DNA of 64,000 bases, taken from Algoriphagus winogradskyi. GTDB lineage: Bacteria; Bacteroidota; Bacteroidia; Cytophagales; Cyclobacteriaceae. Under the pieces are notes generated by a model. It saw only the letters and a list, made by a program, of their open reading frames with translations. It searched no databases and was not told where the DNA came from. Positions 41,987 through 51,554 of the stretch are shown here, one piece after another. How positions within the stretch are numbered: position 1 is the stretch's first letter; each line of letters begins with the position of its first letter. A program made the position numbers and the translations under genes. The stretch spans positions 372,001-436,000 of the forward strand of contig NZ_FXUA01000003.1 of the NCBI RefSeq assembly GCF_900182815.1. Reading direction: 5' to 3'.

Positions 41987-44900
41987 TTGACCTTTTTGAG
42001 TGTACTGACTTTTTTCGGGAGGAGGTTTCTCGGTAGTTGGCCTGAATTATTCATCCTATTTGGTCTTCTACTCGCCTATTCCACTTCTGAGGCTCAACAA
42101 ACCAATCCTGACAGCGTTCAGTCCCGGATTGATTCATTGAATCGAAGGAGACTAACCCCCTCGTATTTGCTTTGGCAAAACCTGAGGACAAATCCTCTAT
42201 TCCCAACGCGGAATCCTTTCCTACAGTCCCAAATACCATTTTTACAGGCTAGTCCTATTACCCAAAATGTAGAAGTGAAAATTGACTCTGCACTTCGGTA
42301 CAATGTGGTTGAACAGATTGATACAGTCCGTGTAGGGAATGAGCAAGAATACGATTTCGAGCAATTTTCTAAGATTCAAGAATATAAAGTCAGGCAGGAT
42401 TATTGGCGAAGCCGTTCACGGGGTGGCGATGGAGAAAGTGCAGTAGAAGGAAGAGGATTAATTCCTCCGCTCACAGTAAGCCCTTCATTTGACCGACTTT
42501 TTGGAGGGAGTGAAATCAATATTGTGCCCTCAGGCTATGTCAATCTAGACTTCGGAGCAATCTTTCGAAGAGTAGATAATCCTACTCTACCCATTAGGCA
42601 GCAGCAAAATGGCGGATTCAATTTTGACCAGCAGATCCAAATGGCGGTAAATGGTTCTTTGGGAGAAAAAGTTAAAATCGGCGCCAACTTTGATTCCAAT
42701 AATTCATTTGATTTTCAGAACCAAATGAAACTGGAATTTGATGGATTTGAAGAAGATATCATCCAGTCCATTGAAATAGGGAACGTGAGTATGCCTGTCC
42801 AAAATCGCCTGATTCAAGGTGCCCAAAATCTTTTTGGAGTTAAGACACAACTTCAGTTTGGTAAATTGGGAGTCACAGCGGTAGCTTCTACTCAGCGTGG
42901 CCGCAGAGATAATTTGACCATAGATGCCAATGGCCAAGGAAGATCCTTTGACATTCAAGCTTCCAAATACGACGATAATCGACACTTCTTTATTGCACAC
43001 TTCTTTCGTGACAATTATGAGCGTTGGCTCAGAGGACTTCCACAGGTGCTTTCCGGGGTGAATGTGACAAGAATCGAGGTTTACATAATGAACCGTGCGG
43101 CAAATACTGAAACGCTCCGGAATTTCGCAGCATTTATGGATCTTGGCGAAGGAAATGTAATATACAATCCCACAAATCCGAATATCGGCACTGGTACACC
43201 TTCGGCCCCAGCGAGCAACTCTGCAAACCTTCTTTATTCAAATATTTCGAGAAATCCAGCTTTTCGCCCCTTTGACACAGGATCTCGTGCTATAGAAAAT
43301 AGCTTAGGATTAAGAAAAGGCGTCGATTTTGAACAAATAAATGGTGCACGGAAATTAGACCCTACAGAGTATTTTTTCAATCCTCAGCTTGGGTATTTAT
43401 CACTTTTTAGAAGACTTCAAAATGATGAAGTATTGGCTGTTTCTTACGAATACACCTACAATGGTCAAGTGTATAAAGTAGGAGAGCTAACAGAGGACTA
43501 TCAAACCAGGCAAGAAGATGAACTGATTTTCATGAAATTGCTTCGACCTGCGAGAATCAATACGCGTGTCCCAACTTGGGATCTCATGATGAAGAATGTC
43601 TATAGCTTGAATGCCAATCAAATCACACGTGATGGTTTTCAGCTACAGGTAATTTATAGAGACGATAGAACTGGACTTGACAACCCCTCACTATTAGAAG
43701 GAGCAGACGTTAAGGACAAACCACTAATTCGTTTAACTGGACTCGACAATCTGAATCCACAAAATGACCCTGCCCCGGATGGGAATTTTGACTTTGTCGA
43801 GGGTCTCACCATTCTAACCAATCGAGGGCTTTTGGTATTTCCAGTCTTGGAGCCTTTCGGGTCTAATCTTGAAAAGTATTTCCAGCCAGGGGAGGTAGTT
43901 CTGAAAGAGAAATATGTATATGATACGCTATACAAAACTACTCAAGCAGATGCGGAGCTCGTAACTAGGCTAAACAAATACTTTATCAAAGGCCGATTGA
44001 CGGCCGGTTCTGCAAGTGAGATTCAGCTTCCCGGACTTAACATTTCACCTGGATCTGTGATAGTCCAGGCAGGAAACATCCCACTAACTGAAGGGGTAGA
44101 TTACACTATTGATTACAATGTTGGAAGACTTGTGATTATCAATGATGCAATACTTCAATCAGGCAAACAGATCAATGTCAGTTTTGAGAAAGCTGATTTA
44201 GTGTCATTCCAAACACGAAGCTTGCTTGGAACCCGCCTCGACTACTTATTCAGCGACAAATTTAACTTAGGAGGCACATTCCTTTACCTAAACGAAAGAC
44301 CGAACGTTACACGGATAGCTACAGGAAGTGAGACTTTAAGAAATAGCCTATGGGGTTTGGATGGGAATTTCAGTGACGAATCCCGCTGGCTTACCAAAAT
44401 GGCGGATGCACTACCATTTACAGACACCAAAGAAACATCTTTGGTAAATATAAGTGGGGAATTTGCCCATCTTATCCCGGGAACTTCCAATCGTGTGAAT
44501 GGTGAGCAGGCATCATACATAGATGATTTTGAAGCAGCGATTACACCTTATAATCTTGGCGGGGCTGCAAATCAAAATTGGAAATTATCATCTGTACCAC
44601 AGACATTTGACAATAGATTTGATTTGAGTAATCAAACAGAAGACAACCTTGGTGCTGCCTACAGACGAGCCAGAGTCGCTTGGTACAATATTGATAATAT
44701 TTTCTATCGAGAAAGTGGGCCTGGTGTCCCCTCCAACATTACTCGGGAAGATAGGAGAAATCATTATGTAAGACGCGTTCTCCCCCAAGAAATATTCCCT
44801 CAGCAAGATCGAGATGTAATTGTAACACCTGAGCCTCTATTTGAATTAGCCTACTTCCCTAGTGAACGTGGTATGTATAATTACAATACAAACCTCACTC

Positions 44901-47900
44901 AAGATGGACTACTTCCAGATCCAAAGAAGAATTTTGGTGGAGTAACTAGAGCGATCACTACTGAAGTTGATTTTGACCGAACAAACATAGAATACATAGA
45001 ATTCTGGCTTTTAGATCCATTTATAGAGGGAGAAAATGGTAGAGTGTTGGACGGAAAATTCAATCAAAACAATACCACAGGCGGTAAGCTTTTTATCAAT
45101 TTAGGAGATATCTCTGAAGACATCTTGAAAGATGGCCGACATGCGTTTGAAAATGGGCTTCCAGCGGATGGAGATCCAGCTGAAACAGGCCAAAATGAAT
45201 GGGGGAGAATCACTCGTGAGCAATACCTACTTCCTGCTTTTGATAATTCGGAGACCTCCCGACAAAATCAAGACGTTGGTTTGGATGGTTTGAAAAATGA
45301 AGATGAAGCAGATTTTTTCCGTAGCAGATTCCTAAACCGCCTAAATGTATCTGCGAACGCCAGAAACGAAATTTTGCAGGATGTCTCCGGGGATTTATTC
45401 GAATATTACCTTGATGAATCTTTTGATCAAAATGATACTAAGATTCTAGAACGCTATAAGAAATTTAATGGCATGGAAGGTAACACGCCAGTATCTGCCA
45501 ACCAAAACCTCCCCTACACTCCTTCCGGATCTAACACGCCGGACAATGAGGACCTTAATACGGATAATACTATCAACGAACTGGAGAACTATTACTCTTA
45601 TGAGATGGATCTCAAACCTGGAAGCTTGGTAGTAGGCCAAAACAACATTGTTGATAAAACCACTGCCAATGTCAATGGTGAATCTGTAGACTGGTACTTA
45701 TTCCGTATTCCTGTCCGCCAACCAGACCGCGTTGAAGGCGATATAACTGGTTTCAAATCTATACGTTGGTTCAGGACCTATTTGACAGATTTTGAGCAAC
45801 CTGTAGTACTTCGTATGGCTAACTTCCGAATGGTCGGTAGTCAGTGGAGAGTTTTTCAGGAATCACTCTTCGAAAGGGGTCTTTTTGAAATACCTGAACC
45901 TGACAATTCGAATGTGACAGTAGACGTCGTCGGCATAGAGGAAAATAGTCAGGGAAGTTCTACAGAAAGCCCTTATGTGCTACCTCCTGGAATCTACAGA
46001 GACCGTGACAACACTTCCACGGTAGAAAGAAGACTGAACGAACAATCACTTCGAGTTTGTGTGGAGGACCTTGGAGCCAGAGATGCACGAGCAGTGTTTA
46101 AAAACGTAACCTTGGATTTGGTACAGTTTGAGCGAATAAAAATGTTCCTTCACGCTGACAGCGAAGATGCCATGGACGGAGAAATCACAGCATTCCTGCG
46201 GCTAGGTACAGATAATACAGATAACTATTACGAGATAGAAGTACCTCTTGTTATTACTCCAAAAGGGACCAGAGACCCTGAACTTATTTGGCCAGCAGAA
46301 AACGAAATTGATATTGCAATTCAGGAAATTGTAGGGGTAAAAGTAGCCCGTGATAATCAGCACGTGCCTCTAAATATACCTTTCTCCCAACAAGTCGGAA
46401 GGTATACTGTAACAGTGGTAGGACGGCCAGAGTTGAATCAATCACAATCCTCTATGATTGGAGTTAGAAACCCTGGCACAAATGGCGGAGGAAGCCGTAG
46501 TATTTGTATCTGGGCCAATGAGCTTAGAGTTACGGGTGCAACCAAATCCAATGGCTGGGCTGCAAATGCTCTAATGAATGTAAAAATCGCTGACGTGGCT
46601 GTAGTGACAGGATCTATTCGGCACAACTCAATAGGTTTTGGTGGTCTGGAAACTAGATTATCTCAACGTGCTAGACAGGCGACTACTCAGTATGATATCT
46701 CAACTAATGTGGATATTCATAAACTTTTACCAGAGGCAATAGGAGTAAGTATTCCTATGTATTTCTCCATAGAAAATAGTACGACCAAACCAGAGTATGA
46801 TCCCTTGAATCCAGACGTTCCTTTTGAAGTAGCATTGCAAAAATTTGAAACGCAGGACCAAAAAGAAGCCTATCGAAAAATAGCGCTAGACCAAATCAAC
46901 CGGAAAAACATCAGTTTCAATAACGTTAGAAAACTAAAATCTAACCCAGATTCAGAAAATCATTTTTACGACTTGAGCAATTTATCTTTTTCATATGCAT
47001 TTGGCATAATGAACCAAACCAATGCACAGATTCAGGATTATACTTACAAAACATATCGTGGCAACGTCACTTACAGCTTCCAACCCAAAGCTTTAACTTT
47101 TGAGCCATTTAAAAACGCTGGATTCTTAGATTCTAAATATTTACAATTAATCAAGGACTTCAATTTAAATTTATCCCCTACCCTAATCTTAGCCAGATTA
47201 GACATTGACCGTAAGCATTTGCGTTCGCAGTACAGAAATGATCAGCTGAACACTTCTGGGGTAGACCCTCTTTTCCAGAAAAGCTTTTTCATGAATAGGT
47301 TCTATTCGCTGAATTGGGATTTAACCAAAAATCTTCGTGTTGATTATACAGGTAGTGTAATGGCAGTGGTAGACGAACCTCAAGGAGATTTGGATACAGA
47401 ACAGAAATCTGATTCAGTTAGATACAATGCATGGAGATTTGGCAGACGTACAAACTATAACCACAGTATAAATCTCAACTACACTTTACCGCTTGACAAA
47501 ATTCCATTTACCGACTGGATCAAAGCTGATTATAAATACATTACAACTTATACTTGGCTGACTGGGGCCATAGGGCAGAAAGACACCTTAGGAAATTCCA
47601 TCCAAAACACAAGGGACCAAACACTTAATGGTAAATTTGATCTCATAAGACTTTATAATAAAAACAAAAAACTAGCTGCGCTAAATGCGCCTAAACGACC
47701 GAGTATTCCTGGCAGGAATGAAACCCAGGCAGAAGATACCATTGGAACTCCATTCACAAATAGGCTGCTGAAAACGCTTATGATGGTAAAGGAGGTCACC
47801 TTTAATTACGGGAAAATCGAGGGCACTTTCCTACCTGGTTATATGCCAAATACCGGACTTTTAGGAATGGACCGTGCATTTGACAATCCTGGATTAGCAT

Positions 47901-49117
47901 TCCTGTTTGGTAGTCAAGATCCAACTATTCGAAATGAATTTGCACAAGCGGGAATCATGGCCCCAAGCAGTGAACTAACTCAGACTTTCAGGCAAAGTAG
48001 TGTCGTAAATATGAAGTTTGGTAGTATCATAGAACCATTCCAAGACTTTAAAATCACCCTAAATGCCACAAAGCGAGAGGTAGGTGATTACCAGGAAATA
48101 TTCAGAAATTCTATGGATAACCCTGGAGTCTATGAGTCAATAAGCCCCAATCGACTCGGCGCGTACAGCATAACTACAATTATGATAGGCACCAGCTTTA
48201 GTAAAGATGGTTTTGATAATGTTTCACCGTTGTTCACAGAGTTTGAGAAAAATAGAGAAATTATTAAAAACAGGCTAGAAACAGCCGGAGGCGGTGGTGA
48301 GTATTCCATCAATGGCCAAGATGTATTAATACCTGCCTTCTTGGCTGCCTATAGAGGAAAAGATGCATCTGAATCCAACATGAATCCATTTCCAAAAACG
48401 CCGCTTCCTAACTGGCGATTGGATTATCGGGGACTTTCTAGGCTGAAAGGGTTGAGCGATATCTTCAGCAGTATAAATATCACACACATGTATACTTCTA
48501 CTTATGATGCCAGCAATTTCTCAAATTCGCTCCAATATCAACAAGGACTTGAGCTTTACAATACACTTCAAAATATTCCAAGACCAACGGAAGTGAATGA
48601 TGAGGGACAGTATATTCCAATTTATGTATTAAATCAGGTCGTTTTAACTGAGCGCTTTGCACCTTTAGTTGGATTAGATCTGTTGACCAAAGACAGGTTA
48701 AATATTGCTGTAAATTATAATAAGGAACGCACATTAGGTTTGAACTTCTCCAACTCCCAAGTGACTGAACAGAAAAGCAATGACTTTGGATTGACCCTAG
48801 GCTATACCAAGGCAGGATTGAAAATTCCTTTCAAATTTCAAGGAAGGCAATCTGTATTGAAAAATGATGTTCAATTCAAATTAGATTCTAAAGTGGTAAG
48901 TACAACACAGATTCAGAGAAAAATCGAAGAAGGAAGTACGGTGACAAGTGGAAATTTGAACATTTCTATCAGACCAACAATTTCTTATTTGATCAACCAA
49001 AATCTAAATCTCACCCTATATTTTGATAGAACTATCAACGACCCTAGAGTAACTACCGCCTACAAGCGAACTTCTACAGCATTTGGCGGACAACTTCGAT
49101 TTAATTTAGGCCAATAG
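41987..49117 (+). CDS. sprA: SprA, type IX secretion outer-membrane translocon
   Basis: A 2376-residue exported protein, the largest gene of the window. The start is TTG at 41987 (TTG at 41996 is also possible); the leader ends near TSEAQQ. The mature N-terminus has proline-rich DSLNRRRLTPSYLLWQNLRTNPLFP, and SprA-typical segments recur: GYVNLDFGAIFRRVDNPTLPIRQQQNGGFNFDQQIQM, GVDYTIDYNVGRLVIIN, SYIDDFEAAITPYNLGG, and barrel-wall strands to the end. SprA forms a giant 36-strand barrel through which folded cargo with C-terminal sorting domains leaves the periplasm; it also serves gliding in motile species. Neighbours ruvA and gcvH are the same as in other Bacteroidota to my knowledge. porV and porU lie 9-12 kb downstream. 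Confidence 0.95.
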   Translation: MTFLSVLTFFGRRFLGSWPELFILFGLLLAYSTSEAQQTNPDSVQSRIDSLNRRRLTPSYLLWQNLRTNPLFPTRNPFLQSQIPFLQASPITQNVEVKIDSALRYNVVEQIDTVRVGNEQEYDFEQFSKIQEYKVRQDYWRSRSRGGDGESAVEGRGLIPPLTVSPSFDRLFGGSEINIVPSGYVNLDFGAIFRRVDNPTLPIRQQQNGGFNFDQQIQMAVNGSLGEKVKIGANFDSNNSFDFQNQMKLEFDGFEEDIIQSIEIGNVSMPVQNRLIQGAQNLFGVKTQLQFGKLGVTAVASTQRGRRDNLTIDANGQGRSFDIQASKYDDNRHFFIAHFFRDNYERWLRGLPQVLSGVNVTRIEVYIMNRAANTETLRNFAAFMDLGEGNVIYNPTNPNIGTGTPSAPASNSANLLYSNISRNPAFRPFDTGSRAIENSLGLRKGVDFEQINGARKLDPTEYFFNPQLGYLSLFRRLQNDEVLAVSYEYTYNGQVYKVGELTEDYQTRQEDELIFMKLLRPARINTRVPTWDLMMKNVYSLNANQITRDGFQLQVIYRDDRTGLDNPSLLEGADVKDKPLIRLTGLDNLNPQNDPAPDGNFDFVEGLTILTNRGLLVFPVLEPFGSNLEKYFQPGEVVLKEKYVYDTLYKTTQADAELVTRLNKYFIKGRLTAGSASEIQLPGLNISPGSVIVQAGNIPLTEGVDYTIDYNVGRLVIINDAILQSGKQINVSFEKADLVSFQTRSLLGTRLDYLFSDKFNLGGTFLYLNERPNVTRIATGSETLRNSLWGLDGNFSDESRWLTKMADALPFTDTKETSLVNISGEFAHLIPGTSNRVNGEQASYIDDFEAAITPYNLGGAANQNWKLSSVPQTFDNRFDLSNQTEDNLGAAYRRARVAWYNIDNIFYRESGPGVPSNITREDRRNHYVRRVLPQEIFPQQDRDVIVTPEPLFELAYFPSERGMYNYNTNLTQDGLLPDPKKNFGGVTRAITTEVDFDRTNIEYIEFWLLDPFIEGENGRVLDGKFNQNNTTGGKLFINLGDISEDILKDGRHAFENGLPADGDPAETGQNEWGRITREQYLLPAFDNSETSRQNQDVGLDGLKNEDEADFFRSRFLNRLNVSANARNEILQDVSGDLFEYYLDESFDQNDTKILERYKKFNGMEGNTPVSANQNLPYTPSGSNTPDNEDLNTDNTINELENYYSYEMDLKPGSLVVGQNNIVDKTTANVNGESVDWYLFRIPVRQPDRVEGDITGFKSIRWFRTYLTDFEQPVVLRMANFRMVGSQWRVFQESLFERGLFEIPEPDNSNVTVDVVGIEENSQGSSTESPYVLPPGIYRDRDNTSTVERRLNEQSLRVCVEDLGARDARAVFKNVTLDLVQFERIKMFLHADSEDAMDGEITAFLRLGTDNTDNYYEIEVPLVITPKGTRDPELIWPAENEIDIAIQEIVGVKVARDNQHVPLNIPFSQQVGRYTVTVVGRPELNQSQSSMIGVRNPGTNGGGSRSICIWANELRVTGATKSNGWAANALMNVKIADVAVVTGSIRHNSIGFGGLETRLSQRARQATTQYDISTNVDIHKLLPEAIGVSIPMYFSIENSTTKPEYDPLNPDVPFEVALQKFETQDQKEAYRKIALDQINRKNISFNNVRKLKSNPDSENHFYDLSNLSFSYAFGIMNQTNAQIQDYTYKTYRGNVTYSFQPKALTFEPFKNAGFLDSKYLQLIKDFNLNLSPTLILARLDIDRKHLRSQYRNDQLNTSGVDPLFQKSFFMNRFYSLNWDLTKNLRVDYTGSVMAVVDEPQGDLDTEQKSDSVRYNAWRFGRRTNYNHSINLNYTLPLDKIPFTDWIKADYKYITTYTWLTGAIGQKDTLGNSIQNTRDQTLNGKFDLIRLYNKNKKLAALNAPKRPSIPGRNETQAEDTIGTPFTNRLLKTLMMVKEVTFNYGKIEGTFLPGYMPNTGLLGMDRAFDNPGLAFLFGSQDPTIRNEFAQAGIMAPSSELTQTFRQSSVVNMKFGSIIEPFQDFKITLNATKREVGDYQEIFRNSMDNPGVYESISPNRLGAYSITTIMIGTSFSKDGFDNVSPLFTEFEKNREIIKNRLETAGGGGEYSINGQDVLIPAFLAAYRGKDASESNMNPFPKTPLPNWRLDYRGLSRLKGLSDIFSSINITHMYTSTYDASNFSNSLQYQQGLELYNTLQNIPRPTEVNDEGQYIPIYVLNQVVLTERFAPLVGLDLLTKDRLNIAVNYNKERTLGLNFSNSQVTEQKSNDFGLTLGYTKAGLKIPFKFQGRQSVLKNDVQFKLDSKVVSTTQIQRKIEEGSTVTSGNLNISIRPTISYLINQNLNLTLYFDRTINDPRVTTAYKRTSTAFGGQLRFNLGQ

Positions 49118-49173
49118 ATTTTATCCTTGACCGATTCCTATTAATTTTGACTCCCATATTAACTATTTAAAAA

Positions 49174-49551
49174 ATGGATTTTCCTCAAGAACTAAAGTAC
49201 ACCAAAGACCACGAGTGGGTTAAAATTGATGGTGATGTTGCAACTATTGGAATCACTGAATTTGCCGCTGGTGAACTAGGTGACATTGTGTATGTAGAAG
49301 TTGAAACATTGGGCGATACATTGGACACCAATGAGGTTTTTGGCTCCGTAGAAGCTGTTAAGACAGTTTCAGATTTATTCATGCCAGTGGCAGGTGAAAT
49401 TTTGGAAGTAAATCCAGAATTGGAAGATGCTCCAGAACTAGTGAATGAGTCTCCATACGAACAAGGATGGATGATCAAAGTGAAAATAACGGGTGAGCTT
49501 CCTGCTGATTTATTATCCGCATCAGCATATGCTGAGTTAGTTGGAGAATAA
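49174..49551 (+). CDS. gcvH: Glycine cleavage system H protein
   Basis: A 125-residue lipoyl carrier. The opening [34 protein letters not shown] and the lipoylation site [12 protein letters not shown] with Lys63 are diagnostic, as is the C-terminal [14 protein letters not shown]. The lipoyl arm shuttles the aminomethyl group from the P-protein to the T-protein. gcvP and gcvT are not nearby. It begins 56 bp after sprA and overlaps the VanZ-like gene by 11 bp. Confidence 0.97.
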   Translation: MDFPQELKYTKDHEWVKIDGDVATIGITEFAAGELGDIVYVEVETLGDTLDTNEVFGSVEAVKTVSDLFMPVAGEILEVNPELEDAPELVNESPYEQGWMIKVKITGELPADLLSASAYAELVGE

Positions 49552-49930
49552 GTCATCTGGTTTGAGATTAGGAATTGCTTTAGTTTGGCTAATATTCATA
49601 GCAGTAGCTATGCTTACTCCAGGAAACAACTTTCCAGAACCTTCATTTCAAGCTGAGGATAAGTTGGTTCATTTTGTTTGCTTTGGTCTGCTCAGCTTTC
49701 TTTGGTGTGGTGTTGGTATTAAACGATCTATAGTTACTGGCTTACAAGGAAGAGTATTAACAAACTATTTGATTTTCGGTGTAGCCGCTGGAATAGTTTT
49801 AGAATGTGCTCAACTGTATATCCCGTTCCGATCGTTCGATTATATGGACATGATTGTCAACGAAATAGGTGGGTTAGCAGGTTTATTAGCATATTTTAAG
49901 ATTCCTACCACCAAGATTGGCTTGGAATAG
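49541..49930 (+). CDS. VanZ-like membrane protein
   Basis: A 129-residue protein with three to four membrane helices in a VanZ-like pattern: [40 protein letters not shown], and a C-terminal [27 protein letters not shown] with the conserved R-x-x-D-x-x-D-x-x-x-N-x-x-G-like motif. VanZ proteins can raise teicoplanin resistance, but the role of this short type is unknown; it is not evidence of a van cluster. The start is TTG at 49541, inside gcvH; no later Met would keep the first helix. It is translationally coupled to gcvH. Confidence 0.85.
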   Translation: MENKSSGLRLGIALVWLIFIAVAMLTPGNNFPEPSFQAEDKLVHFVCFGLLSFLWCGVGIKRSIVTGLQGRVLTNYLIFGVAAGIVLECAQLYIPFRSFDYMDMIVNEIGGLAGLLAYFKIPTTKIGLE

Positions 49931-50000
49931 TGCCTATTAATTATTACAATTGTTAGTCTGAAAAAGAACAAAAATTTAACCTTAATAAACCAAACGTATA

Positions 50001-50678
50001 ATGGAAGCAAAAAAAACTCCCAGCGCTGATTTAACCAGAAAGTCAGGAATGTTCCTGAACTTAGGTTTGGCAGTAGCTGTAGGTGCTACCCTTGCTGCCT
50101 TCGAATGGAAGTCATTTGACGATGGTTCATTGAAAGACCTAGGTCAAGTAACTGATAACTTCGAAGAATTGCTAGATATTCCAATCACAGAGCAGCCACC
50201 ACCACCACCGCCACCACCAGTAGAGCAGCCTATCATCGAAGAGATTCCTGATGAGGTAGAAATCGAAGAAAAAATTGAAGTTAACTTCGATGTAGATGTG
50301 AAGGAAACTACTGTAATTAAAGAGGTAGTGATCGCTGAAGCTCCAGTAGAGGAAAAAGTAGATCAAATCTTTGATGTGGTAGAAACTCAGCCTGAGCCTC
50401 CAGGGGGAATGGCAGGATGGAATCAATACCTATCCAAAAATCTAAAATACCCTACTCAAGCTAGGAGAATGGGTACAGAAGGTACTGTAATTGTGGTTTT
50501 CGTTGTAAATACTGATGGTTCAATTCAAGATGTTGAAGTTTTGAGAGGAATCGGTGGAGGATGCGACGAAGAAGCCGTAAAAGTAGTAAGTGCAGCACCT
50601 AAATGGACTCCAGGTAAGCAACGTGGTCGCCCAGTACGTACTCGTATGAGACTACCGATTAGATTTAAATTAAGCTAA
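50001..50678 (+). CDS. TonB-family energy transducer, first of a tandem pair
   Basis: A 225-residue TonB-like protein: one N-terminal membrane helix (about 17-34), an eight-residue proline run at about 65-72, an acidic periplasmic spacer rich in Glu/Val, and a C-terminal TonB domain (about 142-225; LKYPTQARRMGTEGTVIVVFVVNTDGSIQDVEVLRGIGGG). It links the ExbB/ExbD proton-motive complex to TonB-dependent outer-membrane transporters such as SusC. No exbBD genes are next to it. A strong terminator follows, so it is separately transcribed from its paralog at 50838. Confidence 0.93.
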   Translation: MEAKKTPSADLTRKSGMFLNLGLAVAVGATLAAFEWKSFDDGSLKDLGQVTDNFEELLDIPITEQPPPPPPPPVEQPIIEEIPDEVEIEEKIEVNFDVDVKETTVIKEVVIAEAPVEEKVDQIFDVVETQPEPPGGMAGWNQYLSKNLKYPTQARRMGTEGTVIVVFVVNTDGSIQDVEVLRGIGGGCDEEAVKVVSAAPKWTPGKQRGRPVRTRMRLPIRFKLS

Positions 50679-50696
50679 TCCTTAAGTAATAAGTAG

Positions 50697-50723
50697 AGAC
50701 CCGAGAAATCGGGTCTTTTTTTT
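50697..50723 (+). terminator. Rho-independent terminator after first tonB-like gene
   Basis: AGACCCGA (50697-50704), a GAAA tetraloop and TCGGGTCT (50709-50716) form an 8-bp perfect stem leading into T8. It starts 19 bp after the stop codon. Confidence 0.92.
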
Positions 50724-50837
50724 GCTCTATCCTTAACAACTTTTAGCTTAGTTAAATAGTGTTAGAAGATTAGTATCAAGGAGTTATGTAGTGTAATTTA
50801 TTAGAGTAGTTTTTTTCTAACCTCTAATAATACACTC

Positions 50838-51509
50838 ATGGAAAACAAAAAAAATCCAAAGTTGGACCTCAGAAGATGGTCAGGAACTTTATTTAATCTA
50901 GGCCTTGCAATTAGTCTAGGAGCAGTATTGGTAGCTTTTGAATGGAAGGCCAAGGATCAGGGAATAATCAAAACATTTGATGCAATGAAAGATGATTGGG
51001 ATGAAATTGATATCCCACAAACAATCCAAAACCCTCCACCACCACCTCCTCCTGCTCCTATTGAGGTAAATACTATCCCTAACGAGATTAAGATAGATAA
51101 TATCAAAGATCTTAAATTGGATATATTTACAAATGAACACACAAACATTCCTGAAGTAGAACTATCTGCTCCGCCAAATACAGAAGACGTAGATGTCATC
51201 GAAAACTTTGTGGATGTTCAACCAATGTTTAATGGAGGTATGGAGGCTTGGTATACCTACCTCAACAAAAACTTGAAATATCCAGCTCAAGCCAAAAGAA
51301 TGAATATACAGGGTATGGTTATCGTACGCTTTGTGGTAAACACAGATGGATCAATACAGGACATAGAGCTAGTCAGAACAATCGGTGGCGGTTGTGATGA
51401 AATAGCTAAGGAAGTTATTGAAAACTCCCCTAACTGGACTCCTGGCAGGATAGGTGGAAGAGTGGTAAGATCTAGAATGACTATGCCTATTCGATTTAGA
51501 CTTAATTAG
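50838..51509 (+). CDS. TonB-family energy transducer, second of a tandem pair
   Basis: A 223-residue paralog of the preceding gene. Both share the WSGTLFNLGLAISLGA-type membrane start, a proline run (here six Pro at about 64-69 followed by AP) and the C-terminal domain (LKYPAQAKRMNIQGMVIVRFVVNTDGSIQDIELVRTIGGG). The periplasmic spacer is quite different: it is Asn/Ile-rich (NTIPNEIKIDNIKDLKLDIF) where copy 1 is Glu-rich, suggesting a different reach or partner. A terminator between the genes indicates independent expression. It ends at a bidirectional terminator shared with yicC. Confidence 0.92.
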   Translation: MENKKNPKLDLRRWSGTLFNLGLAISLGAVLVAFEWKAKDQGIIKTFDAMKDDWDEIDIPQTIQNPPPPPPPAPIEVNTIPNEIKIDNIKDLKLDIFTNEHTNIPEVELSAPPNTEDVDVIENFVDVQPMFNGGMEAWYTYLNKNLKYPAQAKRMNIQGMVIVRFVVNTDGSIQDIELVRTIGGGCDEIAKEVIENSPNWTPGRIGGRVVRSRMTMPIRFRLN

Positions 51510-51527
51510 ACAAAATACTCATGCAAG

Positions 51528-51553
51528 AAAAAGGGGCTCTAAGCCCCTTTTTT
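51528..51553. terminator. Bidirectional terminator between tonB-like gene and yicC
   Basis: GGGGCT (51533-51538) and AGCCCC (51542-51547) pair with a 3-nt loop. The stem is flanked by A5 on the left and T6 on the right, so it can end both convergent transcripts. Confidence 0.92.
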
Positions 51554-51554
51554 C

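Noticed and set aside
49541..49930. VanZ-like gene as evidence for glycopeptide resistance
   Set aside because: No vanA/H/X/R/S-type genes are near and short VanZ-like proteins are widespread in Gram-negative bacteria.
50202..50219. Proline-codon run as a microsatellite of interest
   Set aside because: It is the normal proline-rich spacer of TonB proteins.
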